32,351 nucleotides of DNA from an uncultured Saprospiraceae bacterium (GTDB lineage: Bacteria > Bacteroidota > Bacteroidia > Chitinophagales > Saprospiraceae). Numbering within the stretch: the stretch's first letter is position 1; the number at the start of each line of letters is the position of its first letter. Under the pieces are notes generated by a model. The model worked only from the letters and a program-made list of their open reading frames with translations, had not been told where the DNA came from and made no database searches. A program made the translations under genes and the position numbers. Positions 8,564 to 16,264 of this stretch are shown here, piece by piece. The stretch is from NCBI GenBank assembly GCA_937942435.1, contig CALDEM010000079.1:1-32351 (forward strand), read 5' to 3'.

Positions 8564-9625
8564 CTATCTGCTCGGTTTATATTTGGATTGATCCAGTAAT
8601 TTTTGTGCGTCTATCAAGTTGATTAAGTCTCTTACAGAGGTCTCAGGATGTCGACCCATATAAGCCTTGATAATTTGCCAGCCCATATAATTTCCAGTTT
8701 GACCTGGTGCTTCTTGAGGCATACCTGGACTAGTCGGAGACGGAGCGATGAGTTTATTAAACTTAGTAAGATTAGTCTCATAGAATAAGTCTTCTTCAAA
8801 AAAGTGGTTCCATATCTGTGGCTCATTTGCTCTACACCAAGCTAATTGATCTGAAGTATATTCCATAACTATAGTATCTGACTTGAAGTCTAACACTTGA
8901 TCCATGAGGTATAACTTCTTGCCACCCCAAACCATCAAAGTTAGAAAATCACTTTTTGCTGGTGGTTGTAATTGATCTTCGACCAACACCTCAGCAATCT
9001 TTTTAACCATATGCTCCTTGTTGTAAGTACGCAACAAGTATTGAGAAAAGTTAGGATTTGCAGGATGAACGGTTGTATATGGAAACTGATCTCCCAAAAA
9101 CATATCCAACCCGATACCTATCCCGTCCTTATCACCATCGTCAAACAAGAAAGCCTGATAGGAAAACCCCGAGACAAATGTGTAAACATCCGGTAAACTT
9201 TTGGATGGCAAGTCAAATATCTTCAAGTAGTTTTCGAGTAACTGATCAATCTCTGGTTTAACATCAGAGAGATCTCCGACGATCTTTTGAACATCATCAT
9301 ATAGAAGAACAAAAGAAGTGTCAGTATGATCTATCAAAAGTTCTTTAGTTAACTGCTCTGGCGTTTTTGCTTGAAGCAGGTCGTCGCGATAGAGTTTGGC
9401 GAACTGTGGATATCGATCTACTAATGACTGATATGAAGAAAGCAAGTCTTCATCCGGGAGTTGATGGACTAACTGATCGAACCTGATTATATCTGTTGAT
9501 AATGATGGAGCAATCGTGGCGATGTGTTCCTTAATGCTAGCATCATCTGCGCAACTAAAACATAGGATTAGAGATGTACAAAGGATCACGAAGCCAATCA
9601 ATCTGGATAGACTAAACTGCATCAA
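8564..9625 (-). CDS. gldB: Gliding motility lipoprotein GldB
   Basis: Lipoprotein of 353 residues related to GldB, which in Flavobacterium is needed for gliding and type IX secretion function. The signal peptide ends in a lipobox LCFSC with the lipidated cysteine at C25. Family hallmarks are the IRFDQLVHQL stretch near residue 47, LYRDDL, the central GFSYQAFLFDDGDKDGIGIG region with a metal-loop-like DDGDKDG, and the C-terminal GNYMGWQIIKAYMGRHPE. Two tandem ATG codons exist (9625 and 9622). The gldC gene that usually accompanies gldB is absent; the neighbours are TolC (convergent) and nadC (divergent). Confidence 0.85.
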   Translation of the reverse strand: MMQFSLSRLIGFVILCTSLILCFSCADDASIKEHIATIAPSLSTDIIRFDQLVHQLPDEDLLSSYQSLVDRYPQFAKLYRDDLLQAKTPEQLTKELLIDHTDTSFVLLYDDVQKIVGDLSDVKPEIDQLLENYLKIFDLPSKSLPDVYTFVSGFSYQAFLFDDGDKDGIGIGLDMFLGDQFPYTTVHPANPNFSQYLLRTYNKEHMVKKIAEVLVEDQLQPPAKSDFLTLMVWGGKKLYLMDQVLDFKSDTIVMEYTSDQLAWCRANEPQIWNHFFEEDLFYETNLTKFNKLIAPSPTSPGMPQEAPGQTGNYMGWQIIKAYMGRHPETSVRDLINLIDAQKLLDQSKYKPSR

Positions 9626-9719
9626 TTAAAATTTAATATTTATCACTTCTGAGGATGAGTTCCTCTTATTTGATGAACTAACGTCTTAAATTACACCGCA
9701 TTATAAAAGCAAGCATATT

Positions 9720-10577
9720 ATGGCTACAAAACTTGATAAAAGGAAGCTTCAATCATTCATTAAGAAGGCGCTAGAGGAAGATGTAAAAGATGGAGATCAT
9801 ACAAGTCGTGCATGTATACCCAGTCGCCAAAAGAGTAGAGCCAAACTATTAGTCAAAGATAAGGGAGTGCTTGCAGGAGTGGCGATAGCAAAGGAGATCT
9901 TTACTTACTTGGATCCTAAGGCAAAAATAGAAGTAATAAAAGATGATGGCGCTGTCGCTAAATACGGTGATATATCCTTCTATCTAACTTGCAATAGCCA
10001 AGCTCTGCTCATGGGAGAACGTCTTGCACTCAATGTTATGCAACGCTTGAGCGGAGTAGCGACATTAAGCAGGAAGTTTCACAATGCCACAAAGAAGTAT
10101 GATGTAACTATCCTTGATACGAGGAAGACTACGCCGTTACTGAGGTTTTTAGAAAAGTGGGCTGTTACGGTTGGTGGTTGTTCTAATTATAGAGATGGCC
10201 TATATGATCGGATCATGATCAAAGACAATCATGTAGAAGCAGCCGGCAGCATCACCAAGGCAGTTCAGAAGGCCACCAAATATCTAAAGAAATCAGGCCT
10301 CAATCTTGATATGACTGTAGAAGTTAGAAATCGTAAAGAACTGAAAGAAGTCTTAGCGTTAAAAGGTAATCCGAGGGTCATGTTAGACAACTTTGAGTTA
10401 AAAGATATGGAAAAGGCCGTGAAGTTGGTCGGCGACAGATTAGAAGTGGAAGCCTCAGGGGGCATTAAGCTGAATAATGTCAAAGCAGTAGCCGCTACAG
10501 GAGTTGATTTTATCTCCGTCGGCGCTCTAACACATTCAGCTCAAAGCCTGGACCTAAGTCTCAAGATTATAAAATAA
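9720..10577 (+). CDS. nadC: Nicotinate-nucleotide pyrophosphorylase (carboxylating)
   Basis: Quinolinate phosphoribosyltransferase, which converts quinolinate and PRPP to nicotinate mononucleotide, CO2 and pyrophosphate in de novo NAD synthesis. Length (285) is normal. Seen: LMGERLALNVMQRLSGVAT (95-113, with the catalytic E100-R101 pair), ILDTRKTTPLLRFLEKWAV (R135, K136), IMIKDNH (K168) and the terminal VDFISVGALTHS. The usual GGGxNHR motif is replaced by GGCSNYR: the conserved His has become Y157, next to a preserved R158. No nadA or nadB neighbours are in view. The stop codon abuts the stop of a tiny ORF on the other strand. Confidence 0.95.
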   Translation: MATKLDKRKLQSFIKKALEEDVKDGDHTSRACIPSRQKSRAKLLVKDKGVLAGVAIAKEIFTYLDPKAKIEVIKDDGAVAKYGDISFYLTCNSQALLMGERLALNVMQRLSGVATLSRKFHNATKKYDVTILDTRKTTPLLRFLEKWAVTVGGCSNYRDGLYDRIMIKDNHVEAAGSITKAVQKATKYLKKSGLNLDMTVEVRNRKELKEVLALKGNPRVMLDNFELKDMEKAVKLVGDRLEVEASGGIKLNNVKAVAATGVDFISVGALTHSAQSLDLSLKIIK

Positions 10578-10682
10578 TCATTGAGGGTACGTTATTATTA
10601 AGAAAATGAGTAGTGCCCCGAAGAACGCCATGGCAAGCCAAAAGCGCAAGTCTTTGTGCATGGTTGGTTCGTCCTGCATCAT
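10578..10682 (-). CDS. Putative 34-aa single-span membrane protein
   Basis: A short ORF from ATG 10682-10680 to TGA 10580-10578. Its product begins MMQDEPTMHKDLRFW and continues with a clear membrane helix (LAMAFFGALLIFLIIT), ending YPQ. The charged N-terminus followed by one hydrophobic segment is typical of real bacterial small membrane proteins. It converges on nadC with no base between the two stop codons. No TAnnTTTG box is seen directly upstream, and the nearest same-strand gene ends 354 nt away. Function unknown; coding status rests on composition only. Confidence 0.5.
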   Translation of the reverse strand: MMQDEPTMHKDLRFWLAMAFFGALLIFLIITYPQ

Positions 10683-10835
10683 AATAGAGTTTTGATCGGT
10701 CTTGTAAAAAATGCACCATAAGAATCTAAGTTTAAATCTTTTGGTCAATGTATCCGTCCATGCTCTTTAGCACGGCAGACTTTTAATGTTGGTTTCAAAT
10801 GAATACTAATAATGATCTATGGTTATATCCCTATT

Positions 10836-10863
10836 ATGGCACAAACGATGCCATGGCATTTTT
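10836..10863 (+). terminator. Possible intrinsic terminator downstream of nadC
   Basis: ATGGCA, a 7-nt loop CAAACGA, then TGCCAT form a perfect 6-bp stem, followed by GGC and a run ATTTTT. The T-run starts a few bases after the stem and the site is about 260 nt beyond nadC, so the call is weak. Confidence 0.25.
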
Positions 10864-10967
10864 AATTAATGTGTATCGTATACCCTAGCTCCTACTCTTT
10901 ATTGAGCTGTTTTTACATGTAGATAATCATAACTTATAAGAGTCTCTTGATCAGGTCTCTTCATGTA

Positions 10968-10986
10968 TAACATATAGTATATGTTA
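10968..10986. repeat. Perfect 19-bp palindrome
   Basis: TAACATATAGTATATGTTA has 9-bp arms around one central base. With a single-base centre it makes a better protein-binding site than an RNA hairpin. Function unknown. Confidence 0.5.
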
Positions 10987-11036
10987 ATGGTGTGTTGTAA
11001 GTTACCAATGAAAAAATACCACTTTTATTTAGATAA

Positions 11037-12071
11037 CTATAAGAGTCTAAGTAGACCACTTTTGAGCTTTTCTACAGATAAATCTTCTTCAAGGATAGAA
11101 ACATAGCTGTGATTAGAGTTGTGAATGGTCGCAAGATATTGTTGCTCTGGCTGGTTAGGAGTGGGTATTAGGATGGCCTTTTTCTTTAGAAGACTAAGGT
11201 CCATGATGGTACTATAGCCAGATCGAGCGATGGCCACCTTAGATTGAGAAATGATCTCTTTTAGTTCTTTTGAACCGAGTATGTTATGATATCTGATGTT
11301 ACTTACATTCTTTTTTACCGAGCGTGTCGATCCTTGCACACACACGACTTGCAAGCTATTCATTTGCAAAAGCAGAGTTGTGAGTTTCTCTTCAAGTATG
11401 CTTCTTGCTGGTTCAAGGCCTGATAATATTACGACAATATCATAGGTAGTAACGGACTTATGGTGGTCAGCGCTGGCAATATGTGAGAGTGGACCTATAA
11501 AGTGCTTGTCTATCTTGAGGCTAGGCTCAGACAAAGCACCAGACAAGCGGTATTCAACCTCTCTATAATCAGGTACCCAGCACTCATTAAATTGGTTCAT
11601 ATAATATCGCTGAACATGGGAGGTCAGCGCAGCAATGAAGCTGTTCTGATGTGGTATCTTAAGCTGATGAGCTATGATGACACTTTCGATACTACTTTGT
11701 CTGACACCTAATCTATGATCAGATATAATCAGATCTATATCTTCATTCTCAACTATTATGGATGTCTGCGTATGTTCTTCTGAAATCGCCCTTCTGATCC
11801 TTGGTCCATACTTTAATAGATTGACCCAAGCGTTAGGTTGATCATACTTAACATCATAGGAAGGAAGTGCATAGTAATGAAACCTGTCGCCTAACTCTTT
11901 TTTGAGCCATGACAAGGCCATACCGTCTGAAGCGATATATATGTGATTATGCTCGGAAAGTCTCCTTATGAGGGGTATACACCTGGTTGCATGACCTAAA
12001 CCCCAATTAAGTGGCGCTATAAGAATCCTGCGATTTTTATATCGATCTAATATGTGCTTATCTTCTAGCAT
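11037..12071 (-). CDS. Glycosyltransferase, MurG/GT28-like GT-B fold
   Basis: A 344-residue protein with GT-B organisation. The N-terminal half opens with RRILIAPLNWGLGHATRCIP (about 14-33), the glycine-rich acceptor-side loop of GT28-like enzymes. The C-terminal nucleotide-sugar half has DIVVILSGLEPARSILEEKL and ARSGYSTIMDLSLLKKKAIL, ending in LIPTPNQPEQQYLA, the arrangement used in MurG-type proteins for UDP-sugar binding. No signal peptide or membrane span is evident, so it likely acts at the cytoplasmic membrane face. It is the last gene after RNase E/G on the same strand (74-nt gap). The acceptor is unknown; it is not MurG itself. Confidence 0.78.
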   Translation of the reverse strand: MLEDKHILDRYKNRRILIAPLNWGLGHATRCIPLIRRLSEHNHIYIASDGMALSWLKKELGDRFHYYALPSYDVKYDQPNAWVNLLKYGPRIRRAISEEHTQTSIIVENEDIDLIISDHRLGVRQSSIESVIIAHQLKIPHQNSFIAALTSHVQRYYMNQFNECWVPDYREVEYRLSGALSEPSLKIDKHFIGPLSHIASADHHKSVTTYDIVVILSGLEPARSILEEKLTTLLLQMNSLQVVCVQGSTRSVKKNVSNIRYHNILGSKELKEIISQSKVAIARSGYSTIMDLSLLKKKAILIPTPNQPEQQYLATIHNSNHSYVSILEEDLSVEKLKSGLLRLL

Positions 12072-12145
12072 CTTTACTCAAGGCCTTAAGATAAGGCCTG
12101 TCGCTGATTAAGCAACAATAGATACGTTAGGGCTCAAGGTAACTT

Positions 12146-13696
12146 CTAATCGAGCCTTATCTCATCATTCTTATGATCGAAAAACTTATAATTATTCAAC
12201 GCCAAGTTGGGGTCATCTTTAACAGTGATCCATTTGCTATAGCGCATATACCATCTCATCCTTTGACTTGGAAATCCAGCCGTAACATGAGATTTCACAT
12301 ATGGATGAACCATCATAGTGACCTTTGATTTTGGCCTTGAACTAAACACCATATCAAGACTACGTTCGATATCATCAGTTACCAAGAGACTTGGTGTGAC
12401 ATTACCAGTTCCTTTACAGCTCGGACACACTTCTGCGGTCTTGATGTTGAGTTCAGGACGAGTTCTCTGTCTTGTTATCTGCATCAAGCCAAACTTCGTC
12501 AGAGGAAGAATGGTATGCTGCGCCCTATCAGTAGCCATAGCTTTTCTAAAAGCCTTGACAAGCTTTGACTTATTTTCAGGATTGCGCATATCGATAAAAT
12601 CGATAATGATGATACCTCCGAGATCACGAAGTTTCATCTGTCTTGCGATCTCATCGGCTGCTTCAAGATTAACTGATAAGGCGGCACTTTCTTGATCCAA
12701 GTTTTTCATCTTAGGACCACTGTTGACGTCCACCACGTGCATGGCTTCTGTATGCTCGATGATCAAGTAGGCGCCACTCTTCATCGTCAGTGACTTACCA
12801 AACGATGATTTGATTTGTTTGGTGATCCCATATGATTCGAAGATCGGTCTCTTACCATTGTACTGATTCAGCAGCTTGACTTGATCTTTAGCTATAGTAC
12901 CGAGATAATCTTTTAGACTATTGTATGTTTTCTTGTCATTGACAACGATACGATTAAAAGAATCATTGAGGATATCTCTTAATATCGTCTCGGTCTTATC
13001 TAGTTCTTTAAGAAGTAGTTGATATCTCTTGGCATCCTTTAATTGCTCGAATATCTGATCCCACTTTTCTGTAAGCACCATGATATCTTCATGGATATCC
13101 ATAACCTTTTTACCTTCTGCAGCTGTTCTTACAATGACACCAAAGTTCTTCGGTTTGATGCTTTCAACAAGTGTTTTAAGGCGTGATCTCTCTTTCTCCG
13201 TTGGTATTTTTTTAGATACTGCTATGATATTTTTAAAAGGACTAATGACTACATACCTACCTGGGATTGTGATCTCACAGCTTAGTCTTGGACCTTTGGT
13301 AGATATAGGCTCTTTGAGAACCTGCACTAGTATCGGATCTCCTTTTCTAAGAACCTGTTCTATACTTCCTCTTTTGTCTATATCAGCGGGTATCTTGAAG
13401 CTATCAAGCTTTGAGGTATTGATATGCTTTTTGGTGACGCCTGATGTATACTTCGTAATCGAAGACAGTTTAGGTCCACAGTCAGTGTAGTGTAAGAATG
13501 CATCCTTTGTATGGCCTATCTCAACAAATGCGGCATTAAGCCCTGGCATTGTTTTTTTGATAGTCCCTAGATAGATATCACCTACATTAAAGTCGTTACC
13601 TAATTTTTCTCGGTGTAGCTCTACAAGTTTACGATCTTGGAGAATGGCTATATCCACTTCTCCACCTGTAGAGTCAATAATTAACTCTTTATCCAT
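12146..13696 (-). CDS. rng: Ribonuclease E/G family endoribonuclease
   Basis: Single-strand-specific endoribonuclease that processes rRNA precursors and starts mRNA decay. The 516 residues cover the catalytic core only, as in RNase G, without the long RNase E scaffold tail. Seen: an S1-type RNA-binding domain (IYLGTIKKTMPGLNAAFVEI at 41-60; DAFLHY), expanded by a basic insertion near 75-115; the 5' sensor and DNase I-like regions; catalytic Asp residues in VVDVNSG (D323) and IIIDFIDM (D366); and the zinc-link CPSCKGTG (C424, C427). The leader between it and the small basic-protein gene holds a 9-bp hairpin, and a terminator-like hairpin lies at the end of that upstream gene. Confidence 0.94.
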   Translation of the reverse strand: MDKELIIDSTGGEVDIAILQDRKLVELHREKLGNDFNVGDIYLGTIKKTMPGLNAAFVEIGHTKDAFLHYTDCGPKLSSITKYTSGVTKKHINTSKLDSFKIPADIDKRGSIEQVLRKGDPILVQVLKEPISTKGPRLSCEITIPGRYVVISPFKNIIAVSKKIPTEKERSRLKTLVESIKPKNFGVIVRTAAEGKKVMDIHEDIMVLTEKWDQIFEQLKDAKRYQLLLKELDKTETILRDILNDSFNRIVVNDKKTYNSLKDYLGTIAKDQVKLLNQYNGKRPIFESYGITKQIKSSFGKSLTMKSGAYLIIEHTEAMHVVDVNSGPKMKNLDQESAALSVNLEAADEIARQMKLRDLGGIIIIDFIDMRNPENKSKLVKAFRKAMATDRAQHTILPLTKFGLMQITRQRTRPELNIKTAEVCPSCKGTGNVTPSLLVTDDIERSLDMVFSSRPKSKVTMMVHPYVKSHVTAGFPSQRMRWYMRYSKWITVKDDPNLALNNYKFFDHKNDEIRLD

Positions 13697-13773
13697 TACA
13701 TGATTTGTGCACGCACTTAGGTGGCGTGATTCAGCAGAAACTGGTGCAAATCAGAAGAGTGTTTATTTGAGAG

Positions 13774-13801
13774 CAACACAAGCATTTGAGAACTTGTGTT
13801 G
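13774..13801 (-). promoter_or_regulatory. Hairpin in the RNase E/G 5' leader
   Basis: CAACACAAG and CTTGTGTTG form a perfect 9-bp inverted repeat with a 10-nt loop, 78 nt upstream of the rng start codon and in its transcribed leader if the operon is read through. E. coli rne is autoregulated through leader hairpins; a similar role here is only inference. Confidence 0.4.
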
Positions 13802-13860
13802 TAAGCGGATGGATGATGCTAAAGTTTAGATATCTGCTGATATTCAATAAAAAGAAGAGA

Positions 13861-13882
13861 GAAGTAATCTCTCGATTACTTC
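13861..13882 (-). terminator. Terminator or attenuator overlapping the stop of the mS38-like gene
   Basis: Read on the minus strand, GAAGTAATC, a GAGA tetraloop and GATTACTTC form a perfect 9-bp stem (GNRA-type loop), followed by TCTCTTCTTTTTATT, a T-rich tail. The TAA stop codon of the 30-aa gene lies inside the first arm. It could limit read-through into rng or protect the 3' end after processing. Confidence 0.55.
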
Positions 13883-13968
13883 TTCTTCTTATGTCTGTTT
13901 TTTCTTAATCTTTTCTTTCTCTTGTGAGTAGAAATCTTGTGTCTTTTTCTTTTTTTACCGCACGGCAT
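13876..13968 (-). CDS. 30-aa mS38/AURKAIP1-COX24-like small basic protein
   Basis: A very short gene, ATG 13968-13966 to TAA 13878-13876. The product starts MPCGKKRKRHKISTHKRKK and continues RLRKNRHKKKK; about two thirds of the residues are Lys, Arg or His. This is the tiny protein found throughout Bacteroidota that databases label AURKAIP1/COX24 domain protein, similar to the C-terminal tail of mitochondrial ribosomal protein mS38. A ribosome-bound role is therefore likely, though this is family knowledge recalled rather than checked. It lies 37 nt downstream of the TPR gene and upstream of RNase E/G in the same orientation, next to an HU gene, a growth-linked operon context. Confidence 0.88.
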   Translation of the reverse strand: MPCGKKRKRHKISTHKRKKRLRKNRHKKKK

Positions 13969-14005
13969 AAGCTATTTCTTTATGTTTTCAAGCCCTAAGG
14001 CTATC

Positions 14006-14782
14006 TTATTGACATTTTGCTTGATAAATGGAAGCTTTGTCGTTTTCTCCTTTAGCGCTATATAATTGCGCCAGCAGACAATGTGACATCACGTTTGCTG
14101 GATCTAACTCTATAGCTCCCAACAATCTTTGCTCAGCTTTATCAAGCTGATTAGTTTGGATTGCAAATTTCGCTATATTATTGATCACAGGCACGTTTTT
14201 GGGAAAGTTTTTATTTAGATCTAGCAAGAGCTTTACACCTTGCATTGGGTTATTAGCAGGGGGATTCTCGGCTAAAATGACTGCTCTGTTGATCTGATAA
14301 CTCAATTCTTCTGGATCAAGTGAGATGGCAGCTTCAAGTGCCTCAATTGCCTTAGCAAGACATAATGTCCTCTCTTTATCCTTTTTAGATCGCTTTACAC
14401 AAAGTGCATACGTTGTGCCTGCTATACCCCATGAGTTGGCATCTTGATTTTTAGATGCAACTTCCTCAGCGTAGTGTCCAGCGATACCAATCTCACCAGC
14501 ATCATACCATACGGATGAAAGGTCTTTATATATCTCTTCTATCGAGTCATCATCAGCTTTTGATATCTCAGACTCTAAAATCTGTATACGTGCTTTGTTG
14601 TTATCGCTGAGGGTTGCAACCGCTTCTTGCTTTAAGATGTTGACGTCAGTTGATTGAAGATTGAGCGAGCGATCCTTCTCTTTCTCCAATAATTCTTGAG
14701 GTTTTGTCCTCATCGCCATCAGTAACAAGATCAGAACTCCAAAACCCAACAATGTGTAAATCTGAGATTTAGTCATTGCCAT
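14006..14782 (-). CDS. TPR protein with N-terminal membrane anchor
   Basis: 258 residues. An N-terminal hydrophobic span (IYTLLGFGVLILLLMAM, about 8-24) is followed by a helical charged linker and tetratricopeptide repeats: SVWYDAGEIGIAGHYAEEVA, a central repeat ending AIEALEAAISLDPEELSYQI, and a C-terminal one, AEQRLLGAIELDPANVMSHC-LLAQLYSAKGENDKA. It would be inner-membrane-anchored with its TPR superhelix acting as a scaffold. It starts 9 nt after the HU-like gene and is followed by the 30-aa basic protein and RNase E/G, an arrangement I recognise from other Bacteroidota. The partner is unknown. Start ATG 14782 is used; a second ATG lies two codons later. Confidence 0.85.
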   Translation of the reverse strand: MAMTKSQIYTLLGFGVLILLLMAMRTKPQELLEKEKDRSLNLQSTDVNILKQEAVATLSDNNKARIQILESEISKADDDSIEEIYKDLSSVWYDAGEIGIAGHYAEEVASKNQDANSWGIAGTTYALCVKRSKKDKERTLCLAKAIEALEAAISLDPEELSYQINRAVILAENPPANNPMQGVKLLLDLNKNFPKNVPVINNIAKFAIQTNQLDKAEQRLLGAIELDPANVMSHCLLAQLYSAKGENDKASIYQAKCQ

Positions 14783-14791
14783 ATATCAATA

Positions 14792-15097
14792 TTAAGACTC
14801 GTCCTTAGGTAAAGAACTTACTGAATCTTTGACTTGATCGACAAATATCTTGGCTGGCTTAAAAGCAGGGATATAATGCTCAGGTATCTCAAGAGAGACA
14901 TTCTTCTTGATATGTCTACCAATCTTTTTTGCTCTTTTCTTAATGATAAATGATCCAAAACCGCGGATATATACGTTTTCGCCACCAGCGAGTGTATCCT
15001 TTATTTCATTAAAGAAAGTCTCCATCGATACTAAAACATCAACCTTTGGAACACCGGTCTTTTCAGATATCAAATTAACAAGTTCAGCTTTGCGCAT
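14792..15097 (-). CDS. HU/IHF-family DNA-binding protein
   Basis: Nucleoid-associated DNA-bending protein of 101 residues. It shows the HU pattern: MRKAELVNLISEKTGVPK (helix 1), VSMETFFNEIKDTLAGGENV (helix 2), the conserved IRGFGSFIIKKRAKKIGRHI turn and arm, then PAFKPAKIFVDQV. In place of the usual RNP tip of the arm it has KNVSLEIPEHYIP, as in the Bacteroidota branch linked to the TPR-RNase G cluster. It is the first gene of the minus-strand operon, divergent from yicC across 187 nt. Whether it bends specific sites (IHF-like) or is a general HU cannot be told. Confidence 0.93.
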   Translation of the reverse strand: MRKAELVNLISEKTGVPKVDVLVSMETFFNEIKDTLAGGENVYIRGFGSFIIKKRAKKIGRHIKKNVSLEIPEHYIPAFKPAKIFVDQVKDSVSSLPKDES

Positions 15098-15242
15098 GGG
15101 TAGTTTAAATAGTTGGTTCTTAATTAGTTACACAGCTTAGTCGAAGACCGTGATCGCGACAAATTTCGGAAAATTATTTAGTTATCATAACTTTTGTACG
15201 TTTTATTGAGGACTTTACATATAAGTCATAAATGCAATATGT

Positions 15243-15250
15243 TACATTTG
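15243..15250 (+). promoter_or_regulatory. Putative -7 box for yicC
   Basis: TACATTTG fully matches TAnnTTTG and lies 34 nt before the yicC ATG, giving a leader of roughly 25-30 nt. No TTG is seen at the usual -33 spacing. Confidence 0.45.
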
Positions 15251-15284
15251 CCACTTTATTTAATCACAATTTAAAAGCAGATCT

Positions 15285-16160
15285 ATGCTATTATCAATGA
15301 CAGGTTATGGTAAAGCTACCGAAACTTATGAGGGAAAGTCTTACACCATAGATGTTAAAACATTGAATGGCAAGGTCTCTGATCTCCGTCTTAAATCACC
15401 AACTTATCTAAGATCAAAAGAGATCGAACTTCGAAAAATCATACTCGGTCAAGTCAAAAGAGGCAAGATCGATTGTAACATATCAGCCCAAGGTACAGAT
15501 AGTGATGGCGACTATCGGCTCAATATGCCATTGATAGAATCATACCTCAGTCAATTATCTGAGCTATCAGAAAAGCACAATCTAAATCATCAAGACCTTA
15601 TACAGACGATCATAAGGATACCCAATGTTGTACAACCCAATGACGAAGAGGTTAGTGATGGCGAGTGGGCATTTATCTTACAACTATTAGATCAAGCTAT
15701 CATACAACTGAACAGCTTCAGAAAGAAAGAAGGTGACTCGTTATTAGATGATCTAACACAACGCGTAAAATCCATAGAGACAGAGCTTTCTAAGGTTGAG
15801 GAACATGAAGCAAAGCGAAAAGAAGAACTTGTAGCAAGGATTAAAAAGTCCATCCAAGATAATCTTCAAAATGAAGCCTTAGATGAAAATCGCTTGGAAC
15901 AGGAGATAGTTTACTATCTCGAAAAGCTTGATGTACACGAAGAAAAAGTGCGGCTTGCGCAACATTGCAAATACTTCATTGATACTGTTAATAACAAAGA
16001 AAGCAGTAAGGGCAAGAAACTTAACTTTATCTCTCAAGAGATGGGAAGGGAGATCAACACGCTTGGATCTAAGGCTCAGTACAGTCCACTACAACAGATT
16101 GTAGTTCAGATGAAAGTTGAGTTAGATCAGATAAAAGAGCAACTGGCTAACGTGCTTTAA
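15285..16160 (+). CDS. yicC: YicC/YloC family endoribonuclease
   Basis: 291 residues, full family length. The conserved N-terminus LLSMTGYGKA (2-11) with KTLNGKVSDLRLKSP (24-38) and RGKIDCNISA marks the YicC_N domain. The C-terminal DUF1732 domain ends with LNFISQEMGREINTLGSKAQ (about 247-266), the hallmark of the family. YicC proteins are metal-dependent endoribonucleases implicated in small-RNA and mRNA turnover. In many bacteria gmk (guanylate kinase) follows directly; here apaG does, 104 nt downstream. It is divergent from the HU-RNase G operon, so two RNA-decay genes flank one promoter region. Confidence 0.93.
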   Translation: MLLSMTGYGKATETYEGKSYTIDVKTLNGKVSDLRLKSPTYLRSKEIELRKIILGQVKRGKIDCNISAQGTDSDGDYRLNMPLIESYLSQLSELSEKHNLNHQDLIQTIIRIPNVVQPNDEEVSDGEWAFILQLLDQAIIQLNSFRKKEGDSLLDDLTQRVKSIETELSKVEEHEAKRKEELVARIKKSIQDNLQNEALDENRLEQEIVYYLEKLDVHEEKVRLAQHCKYFIDTVNNKESSKGKKLNFISQEMGREINTLGSKAQYSPLQQIVVQMKVELDQIKEQLANVL

Positions 16161-16216
16161 GCCTTTATCTAGATTCTAGCAAAACCATTTCAAACAAAAT
16201 CCATCTCTCATATATC

Positions 16217-16255
16217 CCAATATGATAGTGATTACTATATTGGATCAAAATCCAA
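16217..16255 (+). promoter_or_regulatory. Overlapping alternative hairpins upstream of apaG
   Basis: CCAATAT (16217-16223) can pair with ATATTGG (16237-16243), while TTGGAT (16240-16245) can pair with ATCCAA (16250-16255). The two pairings share TTGG and exclude each other. A TATATTGG promoter-like box (16236-16243) overlaps them. This could be an attenuator, an operator or chance. Confidence 0.3.
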
Positions 16256-16264
16256 AACCATCGC

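Larger units (their letters stand above)
10683..11036. other. Intergenic region with two inverted repeats
   Basis: About 350 bases without a convincing gene. It holds a terminator-like hairpin (10836-10854 followed by T5) and a perfect 19-bp AT-rich palindrome at 10968-10986, 50 nt beyond the glycosyltransferase stop. A 29-codon plus-strand ORF (10799-10888) is present but has no support. Confidence 0.6.

Noticed and set aside
10799..10888. 29-codon plus-strand ORF starting MNTNNDLWLYPYYG in the gap after nadC
   Set aside because: Its length is expected by chance in 350 bases, composition is not distinctive, and the terminator-like hairpin overlaps it.
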